A stretch of 64,000 bases of DNA from Anthonomus grandis grandis (taxonomy: Eukaryota > Arthropoda > Insecta > Coleoptera > Curculionidae), in assembly GCF_022605725.1 (NCBI RefSeq), contig NC_065548.1:4249644-4313643 (forward strand). Reading direction: 5' to 3'. The notes below the pieces were generated by a model. The model had not been told where the DNA came from, did not search any database, and saw only the letters and a program-made list of their open reading frames with translations. Below are positions 11,801-26,800 of the stretch, one piece after another. The position numbers were made by a program, and so were the translations under genes. The first letter of the stretch is position 1, and every line of letters begins with the position of its first letter.

Positions 11801-14800
11801 TCCAGTTTTTATAACTTTATAAACAAAAGTATACATTTGATATGATTATTTAGGTAAGGACACATGATTTCTAAAAGGAACTTGGTATGAAAAGCGCATA
11901 CGGCAGTTCTGAAGCCTTTGTTTTGGATAGGCAAAATCTTCAGTAAGTGAATAAGAATCAAGAATATAGCAGTAGTCAAACATCAGTCAGAAGTCATAAA
12001 ACATTATCTTAGAAAGTAAATAATTTTTCTTAGACGCATGTCGGCAATTGTGAGTTTATGTGCGTGTGAAATGAAGTACCACAATCAAGGTATAGTCCTG
12101 AGTTTTTCACCTATTGAACTACCGGTAAATTGGAGTGAAAATTGCAAGAAATTTTATGCGCGTTTCTCCCGCCACACACAGGCGAAATTCGGGGAAAAGC
12201 CGGCCATAAATCGGAAATACCAACTTCCCAATTAAGGCCTATTCTGAGTATAATTCAATTATCTAGTTACCTGGGTATAATAAACAATTACCCTTTTGTT
12301 TTTCGTCTTGTCACTTGCAGAAATATTTTAGTTGAAAGTTGATGTTCGTGGAGACTATTTCATTGTGATTCAAAAGCGCCTGTAAAAAGTAGTAATTTAA
12401 ATTTAGTTTTTCGGCAAAGTGTGGGTGAAAATTTTGTAAAGCAGCAATGGAGCCTATTGCTAGTGGTAAGTAGAATATTAAAAATTATATTAATTAAAAA
12501 TATTTCTTTACTTTTTTTCATTACTGATTTTTTGAAAAGTTAACAGTTAATTTTTTTAAATAATTTAAATTTCTGATCTTCTGCTAAACTAAAAGTATGA
12601 TTTCGCGTAATTTCCCGAATTTAAATTAGTTTTAAATTATTGCTTAATAAGTCCTTTGTAAGATCCAATCTTAAGTTGCTGCGATAATTTGCGATCTTGA
12701 CGAAAAAATATTTTTAAAGATTTGTAGTCCGGGTCCAAATTCGTATAAAATGCTATTGTAGGTCCAAAATGCAAGAAATAATTTTCTGCTACTAACTTAA
12801 AGAATAAATTAATTTTTATAAAATAAAACATCATTTAATAGAAAATTTAATATAGAAATAAAAAAATTGCCATATGGGTTTAAAATTCATTATGGCAACC
12901 AATTTTATATGGCAAAATCTTATGAAAAATAATTAACAAAATTACTTATTATTTCAGGGACAGCAACAAAATCTGCTTGGTTTAAAAGAAGCCAACTTTG
13001 TCAGTTGGTTAGGAATTTGTCAGTCCAAGAAAAGAATGGAGCAGTGCCGTTATTTGGCAGAAAAAGTGACCTCTACCATACGAGTTGAACGCTTGTCAGA
13101 AGAGTCTTCAAAAGTCATATATAAATTCATCGAGAAATATGACACAAAATGGTCATCGGCATCAAGAAATAAAACTGCATTTGAAAATAAAAATCGAGAT
13201 TGGTTAAATATTGAGTTGGAATTTTCTTCTGCAATGAATGAAGCTCAACCAGCCGAAATGCAGGATACAACTCTATTGAGTAGAGGGAGGCCATTCACTG
13301 GATTTTTAGATTTAAGTGACCGATCAAAAAGAAGAAGAACTGAACAGATGCGAGCAGATCGAACATTTGCTGCTCAAATGAAGTTTAGGTCCGAAGGTAA
13401 ACTGGATAAAGCAGATGTGTTAAAAAATGTTGCATTCTCATCACCAACCCGTGCATCAAAATATAAAAAATCTCTTGAAAAAGAATGTGAAATACCATTT
13501 TCAGCGGACGAAGCCTTATCGCTTTTTGTAGAGGCTAAATTGACAAAATTTCAATACAATCTTATAAGAAATTCGGCAAAAAGCCATAGGTCAACTCTTT
13601 ATCCTAATTATGAGTCAATAACTGCCGCAAAAAAAGGTGCTTCCCAGAAAACCTAGACATTTCTGAGGATGTTGCTGAAGTGCCTCTTCAAAGTTTGCTG
13701 GATCATTCATCTTTAAGGTTATTTGAGTCCCTAAAAGAAGTTTTAAATTCTTTAAACCAAGAAAAATATAATAATTTAAATTTAATTTGCAAATGGGGGT
13801 GTGACGGGAGTTCTGGGATGAATCAATACAAACAGCAGTTTGCAGAGTCCAATATTTCAGATGCTAATATCTTTTTAACATCAATGGTACCAATTCAGCT
13901 CATTAACGGTGATCCGAAATCAAAAGTTTGTAATCTGGGAAAATCCCAGAACTTCCTCCACACGATTCTGTAAACCTCTTAGAGTCCAGTTTAGGCATGA
14001 AAAAACAGAGTTATCAGCGAGAGAAAAGCAATATTTTGACCAACAAATTTCAGATTTGCAACCAACAAAGCTTGATATTCAAGGAAACAATGTATTTTTA
14101 AAACACATTTTATATTTTACAATGATAGATGGCAAATTGTGTAATGCTGTTACTGAAAATACTTCAACTCAGAGATGCTATTTGTGTAATCTAACATCGA
14201 AAGATTTTAACAATATCGATAAGGTTTTAAAACAGAAAATTGCTGACGAATCTAGATTTCAATTTGGTTTGTCATCTTTACATGCTTGGATTCGTTTTTT
14301 TGAGTGTTTGCTGCATCTATCTTATAAGATGGAATTTAAGCAATGGCAAGCGCGAGGCCAGGAAAACAAAGACAAACTTGCAAATGCCAAAAAACGAATC
14401 CAAGACTTATTTTTTAAAGAAATGGGACTATTGGTTGACCGACCAAAACCTGGTTTTGGTCGGTACTAATAAGTACTAATGACGGCAACACTGCTCGCCG
14501 TTTTTTTGAGAATGCTGCTAAAGCTTCGGAAATTACAGGCATTAATCAAGATTTGATATTTAGATTCAGAGTAATTTTATTAACAATTTCTAGTGGTTCT
14601 CATATTAAAATCGATAGTTTTAAGGATTACTGTCATGATACGGCCAGAAAAATTGTAGAATTGTATCCGTGGTACAATATGCCAACTTCCGTGCATAAAA
14701 TCTTAATGCACAGTTCTGATATAATATCATATTTTTTGGTTCCAATTGGGCAACTTGGCGAAGAAGCCCAGGAATCAAGAAATAAAGATATTAAAAGATT

Positions 14801-17800
14801 CAGAGAATTTCATGCACGGAAGTTTTCAAGAAAACAAAACATGGAAGATATATTTTGTAATCTCTTAATATCTTCTGATCCTTTAATCTCCAATATGAAA
14901 AAATCATCTGCTAAAAAGCTTAAACAGTACCCTTTAGAAGTTTTGGCATTTTTTGATGAACCAACAATTTCTGCTGATGAAAGTGATAGTGAAGATATTG
15001 ATTGATTTTAATTATTATTAAGATAGGTTAGGCTTTACTACTATTACAAAGTTATTGCTAAGTAAGCTCTGTATATACTTTACATACTTAAATATATTAC
15101 TCTTAACATGTATTTTAATTGCTTATTTTTACACACAAAGCAAAGGTTACTTATAAAATTAAATAGCACAAAAACAAACAAATCACAACTTTATTTAGTA
15201 ATTTATAATAAGAAATTTTATTAAACTCAGGTACTTATATTATCAAAAGTCTCAACATTTTGAATTTTATTTCAAAAATTTTCCGTATTATGAATTTTAA
15301 ACTCTTAACTGAAAAATTGTTGAAATAATAACATTCTGAAATTTTTTTAAGGAAATGCGTACTTACGCAGCGCCTATGTAATGCAATAAATGAACCCAAG
15401 AAGGGCGGGGGGGATTTAAAAAAATGTTTAAAATGAACGTGTTATCTTAGTTTTAACATTTTCTTATGATTAAATATGTTTGTGGTTCATATCAGCACTA
15501 CTACTATTTATGGCCGGCTTTTCCCCGATTTTCGCCTGTGTGCGCCACCTAAAAAAATTACCGATGATTCAGATGTATTTAATTTTAAATTATGATCCGT
15601 GGAAAAGCTCTATATATTCTCAAGAATATTATTGAATTGCTCCTCTACTAAAAGAAAGTTTTAACGTATAAATGCGGTAAACAATTGCAAATCATCGGCA
15701 TATTGATATCACATAGAATGACTTATGCAAAATTTCATACCTGCAACATATTGTAACGGAATTCAGGAACACACTTTTATTTGCAATGTCAAAAACTCTA
15801 ACCTGACTCGCGTTGACTGTCGTTTCTTTGTTTCCAAGGTAAAAACTGACTAAAAGTATTATTTAGACTAGTGAAGAAATTACTGAGAGCTGTTGCATCT
15901 GAAAACCTATCAGGTAATTCAGAACTCTTTTTATAATTAAAGTTTGCAGCATTCCAAAATTCTCTCCCATATTTTCGAGACATTAAGTTGAAATATGTTA
16001 TTGTTTTTTATGTGTAATTGCTAAGTTGCCTATAGTATTAAAGGCGTGCTTGAGTTTTCTCTTTCATATATTTACGGTGACCCTTATACGTTTCCTACAT
16101 AAGAAGTTTAATATTATTTGTAATCCACGATGTTTATTTACTAAAAACAGTATACTTTTATTAAATATGTCAATTTTTTTTATCAATATCTTGAGTATAA
16201 TATATTTGAGGTGGAACTGATTAAGATCTATATTATCGTAGTTTCTATATTGGATACGTTTAACAAAATTGCACACAACTTTGGAAAATTTAATACCGAA
16301 AATACTATGTTGTGATCCGAGGTATCATGAAAAATGTCTAAAGATCCTGATTTGTTATGATGATATCAATCGGACTATCTGTATTAAGGTTAATTCAAGT
16401 GGGTTGGGTTGGCCTACCTGCTTTGAATAACATATTTCAAGTAGTCTTTCAAGTTTAGTTTTAGATGAGTACTGCTTTAAAAAATCAATTTTAAGGTCTC
16501 CAACAAAGCTAACCTGATTATAAAAAAACCAAGAAAAGGCCAAATAATTCCTCCAACCAGTCAATAAAATTAAATTATTTAATGCCTAAATACTGGAAGT
16601 CATCAGAATTTGCGTTAAAGATGACATTTTCAAATTTAAATTAATTTTTTATGTCAATTCCTACGCCTCCAACTCTTTAATACGATCCCTTCTGATAAAC
16701 TTGTATCCAGGAATTCCAAAACTAATATTGTACTATTTTGGGGTTAATCAGGTTTCTGACATCCCAAAGTTCAAAGTGATAATCAAGAACATAATTAGGA
16801 AATTCATCAAATCCAGTTTTTATTAAACGAATGTTTAGATGCACAACAGCAAAATTCACGTCGAAGCCATTGTTCCATTTGATTAACTACAGCACATTCT
16901 GTTGCACTAAACTCTAGCTATAATGTTGCTACTATAAAGAAATAAATAACCTAAATATTCTTTCTATCATAAACATAATGGCGATTATAATATAGTTTAG
17001 AAAATAATGTGGGTAAACTAATAATAAGTCTCAGATATATAATATACCTGAAGTAGCACATAATATGTGAGTGCAATAATAATATTAACAATAACAAGAA
17101 TAATCATCAATCGGAATAAAGAGAAGCTCTTGAAGTATAGTTTTTAATTTTATAAGTAAAGTAGAAAAATTAATCGTTAATTTTATACCCCCATGTATGC
17201 CACATGCCATATACATATTCATAAAAAACAAGTGTTGATGACAGATACATATGATGCAATTAGGGTTATCTCTGCTTTATGTCTTTAGAATTTACTATAA
17301 TAAAGTAAAAAGACTCCGAACACATTAGCACTTTGACACCTTCATGTAACACCTGACACACCTTTGGTCCAACAGGAGTTTTTAAATTGAACCTGGACTT
17401 TTTAAGATACACTCAGTTGGGGAAGAGTAATCAGTTATGAAAACATAATTTTTGTACTTTTTAGCGACCGTTTACCATTAAAAATTTGTCGTATATTAAT
17501 CTCTAACAAAACGAAATCGCCACTTTTATGTTTTGTTTCTGGTCTTTCCTGCTCAACCGATAACCAAACGTATTTCCATTGGCTAACTTAGCGGGTTTTG
17601 ACATTTGGTTTTCCAATTGGGTTATATCTTGGCGAATTGTATTTAGGTATTCTAAGACTGACCTTTATAAGTTAGAAATCTTATTAATAACTCATAATAT
17701 AATAGATTGCCATAGATTCAAGATTATCCTTTGAGGTAGACGTCGACGTAGCTCTTGATTTGAAATTTTTCTTGAAATTGTTTACTTCAATCTGTAACTG

Positions 17801-20800
17801 GGTTGTAACCTGTAACCTATTTGTTCCATCCGTTCATTCAGTTTATGTATATCGGAATTTTGACTAACCTGGCTGGTTGATGAGTTAGCAGTGTTTCTTC
17901 CCATGATTAGAGACGCCACTAAAAAGCACCCGATTCCCGGCGGTGATCGTGTATGTTCGGAGAAAAATTCGGTCGTTTAACGTGAATGACAAGAATAACG
18001 ACACGAATGTTCCCGCGTTTGTTAGTTGTTTACTTTCGTAAAAAAGCTCCAACTAATTTGATCAATTATTGCGATTATACTGAACTTGTTTCTTTGTGAA
18101 ATATTGACCATATTGTTGCTTATAGTGTTTTAAAATAATACCTGAAAAGCTGTATTAATTCCAATTCAGCGATTTTAGCTGTAAAGATGGACGGCCCTAC
18201 TCAAAACTATCAGAATCAGGACCAAACTATCAACAAAAATTTGTGCCACTTATGCAGTAAAATGTTTTCTTCCATTTCAGCTAAGAACAAACATATTAAA
18301 GTTATTCATAAGCAGCAGCTCCTAGATAACCCAAAGTCACACATTTCTTGTCCCTTATGCAAAGAGACTAAGTATTCTTGTGAGACTTATCAAAGACTTG
18401 AAGCTCATTTACAGGTTAAGGCATAATATCAAAATAGAGTCCTCAACTTTCCATTTTTCCAGCGAAGAAAGATTTGAGGAATGGTTAAGAGAGCATAAAA
18501 TAAGCACAAACTATGCACTTGTTCGCACAAGGAAAAATGAAGACAAGATTGAAAAAGTATATTGTTGCAATCGAAGCGATTTTAGAGGTAATTTGTAGCA
18601 ATTTCAATTGTTCATTATGGTGTGTGAGCAAAGGAAGGGAAGCGATTCTGTTTTAGGTGAACTCCTTGAGGAATGTTCTTTCAATAATATTGAAGCTAGC
18701 CATAGTCTAGAAATTGAAATTGAAAGTGTATCAAACTTTTTAAGATCTTTAAATGAATATGTGAAACTTATGATAAGTAAGTTATCTTTTTATAAAATTA
18801 TATAAGATATATTAACATATACCTGTAAACGTCTAGGTGCATGAGACAACTGACATCAATGATGGAACAGATAAATAAGACAAATGCAAGTAAACGAAAA
18901 ATGGACAAACAAGTTTATTTTCCATCAAAGAAGAAGAAGGAGCAGTAAATAAAAATAATTCATTGTATATTTTTTTCTATTTATCAGTATTTTTTTTATA
19001 TAATAGTAGGTATATTTTTATAGGTTTAACTATATATGTATGTATATGTGTACTATAATTTTTTATGTAAGTTTTAGGCAAATATTTGAAAAAAACATTA
19101 CCTATCTCATAAGTTTCTTGCAGTTTCTTCTTATGAGTATTAATCGAAACTGCGAATTGTAAATTAGTATTTTAGCATAAAATAATTAAGTTTATTTTCA
19201 AATCAGTCATACATGTCTTTGCAGCATTTATAAAATAAAACTATTTAATATATGATACATTTATATAACAGTATAACTAATTAAATCCATTGTGTTTTCA
19301 CTTACCAAAATTACCTCTCTACCTAGGTATAAAAGTTATTTAAAAAAATAGGTACTTATTTCAAAAAGATTAATAACATTTATATATTTAAGATTAAAAT
19401 TAAAGTACAATACTACAATATTTTATAAATTATGTTTTCCATTTATTTATTTTTTCTAAATATACAATACCCTATTGTTTAAGTTGGGCTTTTCCTTTTG
19501 ATATGTCCACATATAGAGAACTTAAAAAAATAATTATTTGTATAACAAAAGGGAGCAAAGTGCATAATTTCCTTAAGTGGGTGAAGTTTGATCCAGCAAA
19601 AGCATCGACAGTGAGGAAATGACACTGCTCCTATAGTACTTCATTTTCTACTTTCATTCTTATTAATAAGCACAATGTAATGTAAAAAATTAATTTCATA
19701 AAAAATAATAAGCAAGATATAGTCAAATAAAAAAATTTAACTATGCAGGGAAATAAAATTAAAAATTTTCTTATAAGGTAGTAGAAAAATAAATTTTTCA
19801 AATAACACTTTCTCAAAAATAAACTATAGTAATTTTAAATAATATCCAAAATCAAATAAATCCATGTCCGCCCAAAGAAATTTTTAAAAATATTTATTCA
19901 AAAAAAAAAATTCAATTTCTATTCCATTGGATCGTTCAACCAAACTGCATTTTTTTGATACTTACATTAGGGTATTATGTATAAAATTAATAATTCAATT
20001 TTCTTGTTTGCATCCTTTATTTATATTTAATTTATTTAAAGAATCAATAATTATTATTATTCCAGAAACGCTATTTTTTATTTTAATTAAATTATTATTT
20101 ACATTACTTATTCTTATTGCCAGAAACCGTTGCTTCTATAGCAGCAAACATTGCTCTTTTGTTGGTTGCCCGCCATTTACATAATATTTAAATATCCGAA
20201 TGGAACAGTCGGAGATAGCCGAATGGTGACGGGAATCGGGTGCTTTTTAGTGGCGTCTCATGATTAGAACTTACTAAAATAACACTTTACGCACTAATTA
20301 TTATTTTTTACATAAATAGCAAAAATCTACGGACCGAAGTGACTAAAAAATACCTACTCAGGTACATTTTACCTGCGTAGTTATTACCTATTGCTTTTAG
20401 TTTAATGTATGCCTTTATGAACTTATAAAGTTTATTCAAACTTAACAGGGGTTGCAAAATATGCAAAGAAAAGCTCTTTAACTAAACTAGAATATAAATT
20501 AATCAATAATTACAGCTAAATCTAAACAAATAAAATTCCCAAGAAAGAAAGAGAGAGTAAAAGGAACAAGAAAAGAAAGGAAGAACTTCGAATCTTACCG
20601 TTTGGCTGATAATACTTGGAGTTGTGGGTCCACCGGAATCCTGTGCAAAGCCCGAAGTCGGTCAATTTAATATGGCCATCCTTATCTATTAAAATATTGT
20701 CCGGTTTAATGTCCCTATGAATAAAACCCATCCGATGTACACTCTCCACCGCGCAAGTTAGTTCCGCTATATAAAACCTGTTAAAAAAAAAATTACACGT

Positions 20801-23800
20801 TTATTTAGTAAAATAATTCAAAATGTGAATGCATTTATACATGCCTCGCTAAACTTTCCGGGAATATCCCCTTTTTGATTAACAAAGACATAAGGTCGCC
20901 CCCCGGTATGTAATCCATGACAAAGTAAAGGACGTCGCTATCTTGAAACGAGTAATACAGTTTTACTACCCACTCGTTATCGGCTTCCGCTAGAATGTCC
21001 CTTTCTGCTTTCACATGGGCGACCTAAGTATTTAAAATTTCGTGTAAAATTGCCTACTTTAAAGTTTGTTTGTTTATTTATTTATTTAAATGTACAACAT
21101 AGAAATATACGTCAAGCTAAAACCTCAGAAGCCTAAATAAGAACACATAATCATCATTAACAAAATTAAAACCTTCACACAAAAATAACTAAATACTATC
21201 AAAGGAATGTAGGTTACAATCTAAGATCGATCATTTTTGATCTGAATAGATTAAAAATGATCAATCTTATGAATATCTTCATAAGATTATAGAAAGGCAA
21301 TAATGTGAACAATTTAAAATCTTATAAAATGTTAAAGAGTTAGAATGATCTTGTCACATTTGAAGATTAGGGATATAAAACTGGATACTGATAGCATTCT
21401 AGTGGATGTGGTAATTACGAAAAATATTAACTTTAGCTCTATAAGCAAGAGATCTAAAGAATCTTCTGTTCTTTAAACTGTCTATTTATTAAACCAGAAA
21501 AATGCAATTGTATTTTGTTCTCTAGAATGGAAAATCTTGACGTTAATATTTCTTGACTGTGTAAAGGATCTGGGTATAGTGTTGGATTCTAGGATTGTAT
21601 TTGAAAGTCATATTAAATTCGTTGTATAAAAGGCTCTTAGAAATCTTGCTATTATTTTTTGAGTAACGAAGGGATTCAGCAACGTCGAATTTCTAATAAC
21701 ATTGTTCCATACCCTTGTACGACCCAATCTTGATCTGTAACCCCACGTATTTTAAGTATATTGATCGACTTGAGAGTGTCCAGCGCAAATTTATAAATAA
21801 GTGAAATCATAGATTTAATAGACAACAGCACTTTGTAAGTTATAATGAAACTTTGATTTTATTTTTGTTTAAAAAGCTGTACATAATTTAACACTATTTT
21901 GGAACAACAACGACTTACTTTTATTGTATCCAAATATAGTTCCAACTATTTATCCAATTCTCCAATAATTAGATGCACATTAATAAGTTATATCCAAGTA
22001 TTGATTTATTTATTAGTTTTGTAAAGTGTCCTTTACGTAAGATTAGGAATTGAGCTACTTTTGCATTTGTATTTGGTTAGTTCTGACTCCTTTTAAAACA
22101 AATTTTATTTGTAGAAAATTTGTTGAACTTGTTTACTAGCATAGTTTTTTTCTTTAGTAACCTACTGTGATTATCTCTAGTAATTTCGCAGCTATGTCTG
22201 CCTTTTACAGAGCCTTATTTATAAATAAATAAATGAATATATATGATAATTATATTAAAAAGATCAAATTATAGACGCATATTCAAGCAAGAAACGAACC
22301 AAAACGCTATAAAGAAATTCGAAACAGTGAGGTAAGAGATGTAGGCTATTTCTGTTGATAAATCCATGACTATGTATACTCTAGTTAATGATATCCAAAA
22401 TGTGTAGTAAAAAAGTTAGCTTCGAACCTAAATATTTAACTGCATCAAGTGATATAAGTTCATTACATTGTTGACTGGCTATTGATAATTAATAATTTTA
22501 TTAAAACGATCAAACGAACTACATACACATTCCTTTAAAGTTTCAGACGATTGCTATTACACCACTCAGCGACATTATTTAAATCTAATTAAAGTAGCTC
22601 AGCATCAAGATATGGGTTTTTGCACTTTAAAATCATCAGCAAAAGCAAGTTGTTTTGAATCAAATCAAACTTTATTCAAAATAGCTTTTACATATACATA
22701 AATAATATTTAGGAGGGTTAGGCCTAAGTTAAAAACTTGTGTGCTTAACTGTCCTTCAATAGAAATTTTGCAGCTTAAGCTAATTAACTATTAACATAAT
22801 ATTAAAATAACCATATCTTATTAATATTATATAATTAGATATTTAATAGATATTTATAAGTTATGACGGAGGTGATGGCGACGAAAAGACAAAGGCGGCG
22901 AGAACGCGAGAAGCATTGCATAATTATGAGAAACAAAACAATAATTGAAATAACACTGATAAAATAAAAATGTAAGGCATTTTATTTCTTTAAATTTTAG
23001 TTTAACAAGTCTCTAAAGTATTCAGGGTTTTCTAAACGTCTTTTGTAATATTTTTGAATTTTCTTCTTTCATGCAGAGTGTTCTTAATTGAAGCAGGAAG
23101 TCTATTAAAAAGCACAGGTCTATCAATGTTACAAATCTCTGACATAAGGAATTTTTGATAAAAGGAATAGGGAGATTTTGCTCTTGATATATAGGTAGCC
23201 TCTGTAGGGTTACTTATTTTTTATAATATAGTTCAAAGCATTGTGCCTATATAAATTTCGAATATTTAAAATCTGATAGCTATAATATGAATCATCAGAT
23301 GGATGCCTAAATAACAATCAACAATTATATTACTCAAATCTACTATCAACAAGTTAAAAAAGGCCTGTGATACTTTATTACTATTAGAAATATAATTATT
23401 TGGCCTTCCTAAACCGATGATCCTGGTCAACCCTATCAAAGGCCTTTGAAATGTCTGTATATATACTATCAACCTGTACAATATAAAAAATGCAGGTAAA
23501 GTATTTTAATTATTTTTTTTTACATTTATGTTTAAAAAAAAATAAAGGTCGAGTCACATCCCAATTTTATCTCCTGCTTTATATTCAAATCTTGCCATAT
23601 TTGCATTTTCCGTTCAGTTTAATCGAATCTTCATCTAATTGACCAATATAATCTTCATATTAGATCCTTTATTAATAACAGGACGATTCAGAGATTTAAA
23701 TTCAATTTGGCGGGAATTTAATCGAGCTAGATCCATAGCAATTTGGACAGCAGGTTTGGCATAGTTTTTAATTTCCAGAATTTATTGTAGCAATTTCAGA

Positions 23801-26800
23801 TATAAAATATATTTAAAAAATAAATCCATGGCTACCGGAAAATTCTGGTACATACTTGTAGGATTATGTAAACTCTTGTGGCATTTTTAACTAAATGTAA
23901 TAATACCGTGCCTGTGTATCAAGTGTGTGTAAAGATTTTTCTAATTATTGCTCACGTCTGCATTTTCATAGGAAAAGCTGCAAGCATTTTCCCTCTTTGT
24001 ATGGAAATTCTTACGTTATAACGGATTTCATACACAAATTAACCGTTTTCATGCTATATCTAAAACAAGTCGTATATCCAATAGAGGTAAGAATAATATA
24101 CATTTTTTGACTAGAAATTCAGTTAATTGCATTTTCAAAACAACTTCGATTAACAGTCGCATCTGGAACGGAGAGAACCTATTTTTTTTTAGCATTCCTT
24201 AGCTGTTTTTAATTTCTATCCAAAAATCTTTTAGGACTTTTAAACTGTGTATTTTTTTAACCCATATACATAACATTTGTTGGTAATGGTAAAATGTTTA
24301 ACCTTCGGCGTACGTTTTTATAATGCATAGTACAATCCACATGCCTACGCCTTTGTAAAAATACCGATGTGCCCGCGTCTGGGGACTTTTTACCAGTAGT
24401 ATCGTTACAGTTGTGTAGTTCAGTGCTGATACAGTTTTTTTATAGTTTCTAGCTGTTTCATTTTGATATGAGTGGAAGATATTTGACTGATCGCGAATTG
24501 GAAGAAGCTCTTTATGCTGAGGATGAAGATGAAGGTGAGGGATTTGCAAAGTTCAGATGAAGAATCCGATGACGATCAAGGTGAACAGCAGAATCACTTT
24601 TGTCAAGAAACGGAAAATAACTTATTATCTAGTAAGTAACATATATTATAAATGAGTTAATAAATAACTAATTTCAAAAAATCATAAAAACGTAGGGCGT
24701 TGTGGCAAATATTTTACTGCGTTTGTATTCTATATTTTTTTGTATTCTTTTAGCTTCAAATATTCAATCAGAGCAGCATGAATCTTTTGAAGAACTTGGA
24801 TGAGGAAAGTAGTAGTACGGAAGAAAATAATGGTACTTCTATCTTCAAAATGGTTTATTAGTAGTTTTGATTGTTTTTTTTTCTAGATTTTACAGCAAGA
24901 CGTCGTCCACGGCCTAAAGCTGTAATAAATCAAATTAATTCTAACATGATTTCTGCATCAGGTCTTGTAAAAGAAAGCACTCCATAATCTTCATACATAC
25001 AAAAATCTAGGCGTTTTAAAAGAAAAGAAATATTAAGCTACATCGGCTTCTTGATAACAGCAGGTGCTTACAAGCAAAACAAAGATCCGCTTATTGACTT
25101 ATTCAATGAAGAGAATTTGCCAATTTATAGGGCTACGTTTTCACACTACCGTTTCCAACTACTCCAAAAATGTATAAGGTTTGATGATAAAACTACTCGA
25201 GATGTTCGTAAAGAATACGACAACTTTGCTGCAACAAGAGATATATAAGAGCGTGTCACAGGCAAATTTCCAGACTTTTTGGCTCCTTCAGAATCAGTTG
25301 AAATAGACGAGGAGCTTATAACATTCCATGGCAGATGCAAATTCCGTTTATATAATCCTACAAAACCTGGTAAATATGGGATTGAAGCTAAAGTGCTCTG
25401 TGACTCAGAAAACTACTATTGTTTTGCTGCAGAACCATATGCTGGAAAAGTAATCAATCAGCCCAAAGATTACAATAGTGGTCCAGAAGTCGTAAAACGT
25501 CTTGTAGAATTAGCAAAATTGCAGAATAGTGGTCGCAATATCACAATGGACAGAAAATTTACCTCAGTGCCAACAGCAAATGCTTTGTTGGAACAAAATC
25601 TTACAGTCGTGGGAACAATAATGAGTAACAGAAAAGATGTTCCACCAGAACTAAGACCACAATCGTTGAAGGATGCAACTCCCGGCACTATTCGCTTTGC
25701 TTTTCGGGACCGTGAAACACTTGTAAGTTATGTACCCAAAAGGAAGAAGGTCGTCACTGTTCTTTCTACACAACATCATAATATGCAAGTGAAAAATGAC
25801 AAGCCAGAAATTATTCTGTACTATAACTCCACAAAAGCCGGCGTCGATACGCTTGATAAATGTGTAAGGACATAATATAGTTGTCGGCGAGGCACAAGAA
25901 GATGGCCGATGGCTGTTTTTTTTCAATCTGATCGATATAGTTGCCTACAACTCCTATATTCTTTTCATAAAAGCTAACGAGAACTGGGCAAGAGAGAATC
26001 CAAAACAAAAATCTGGGAGAAAAATATTTCTAAAATGCTTAGGCAAGGAGTTGTGTCAAATCAACATGAGAAATCGTTCAAAGTATAAGGGACTTCAAAA
26101 TAAATATATAGCTTCTTTGAAAATTTTTGGTTTGGAGTGTCAACAGGACCAGCACCCAACAAGAGGTTTAGTTCGTCGAGAGGCAAATGGACCAGCTATT
26201 CGGTCCGCTGTGTAGAAGATTCCCAAAAAAGGAAGATGTTTTATTTGTCCAAGATCAGCTGATAGAAAATATATGAAGGCAAGTTCTAATTGCGAAAAGT
26301 ATATTTGCCCTAGGCATACGGCCAGCGAACAAATTAAAACAACTAGACATTGCACAATCTGTAATAATAGTTAGTTTTTTTGCACACTTATTTTTTATTA
26401 AAGTCTTTAAACAATAAAATGTTTTTTTATTTTTTTAAAGACTTAAGATCATTGATTTATTACTTAAAAAATAAAGCACCTACACACACAAAAATCTGGG
26501 GTCAGTCGCTAACCCCCTACTTCCATATTCTCCGGGTACACTGTTAGGGTCCCAGTGCGACTGTTAAAGTCAAAGACTTTTATGTTCTTTTTTATATGGT
26601 TCAAAGTAAATTTTTGCAAAGAAAAATACACTAAGGGTACCCTTTTGCAGAGAATTGCATTTATTTTAGGTTTAGCCAAGAAAGATCCCCTTGAGAGATG
26701 GACTGAATAGATTTGTCTTTTATGAATTAAATTATGTGATACTTAAATTTTAATTGTTAAATATAACTAACAAATATATAGCGGGTTTCACTATCCGAGC

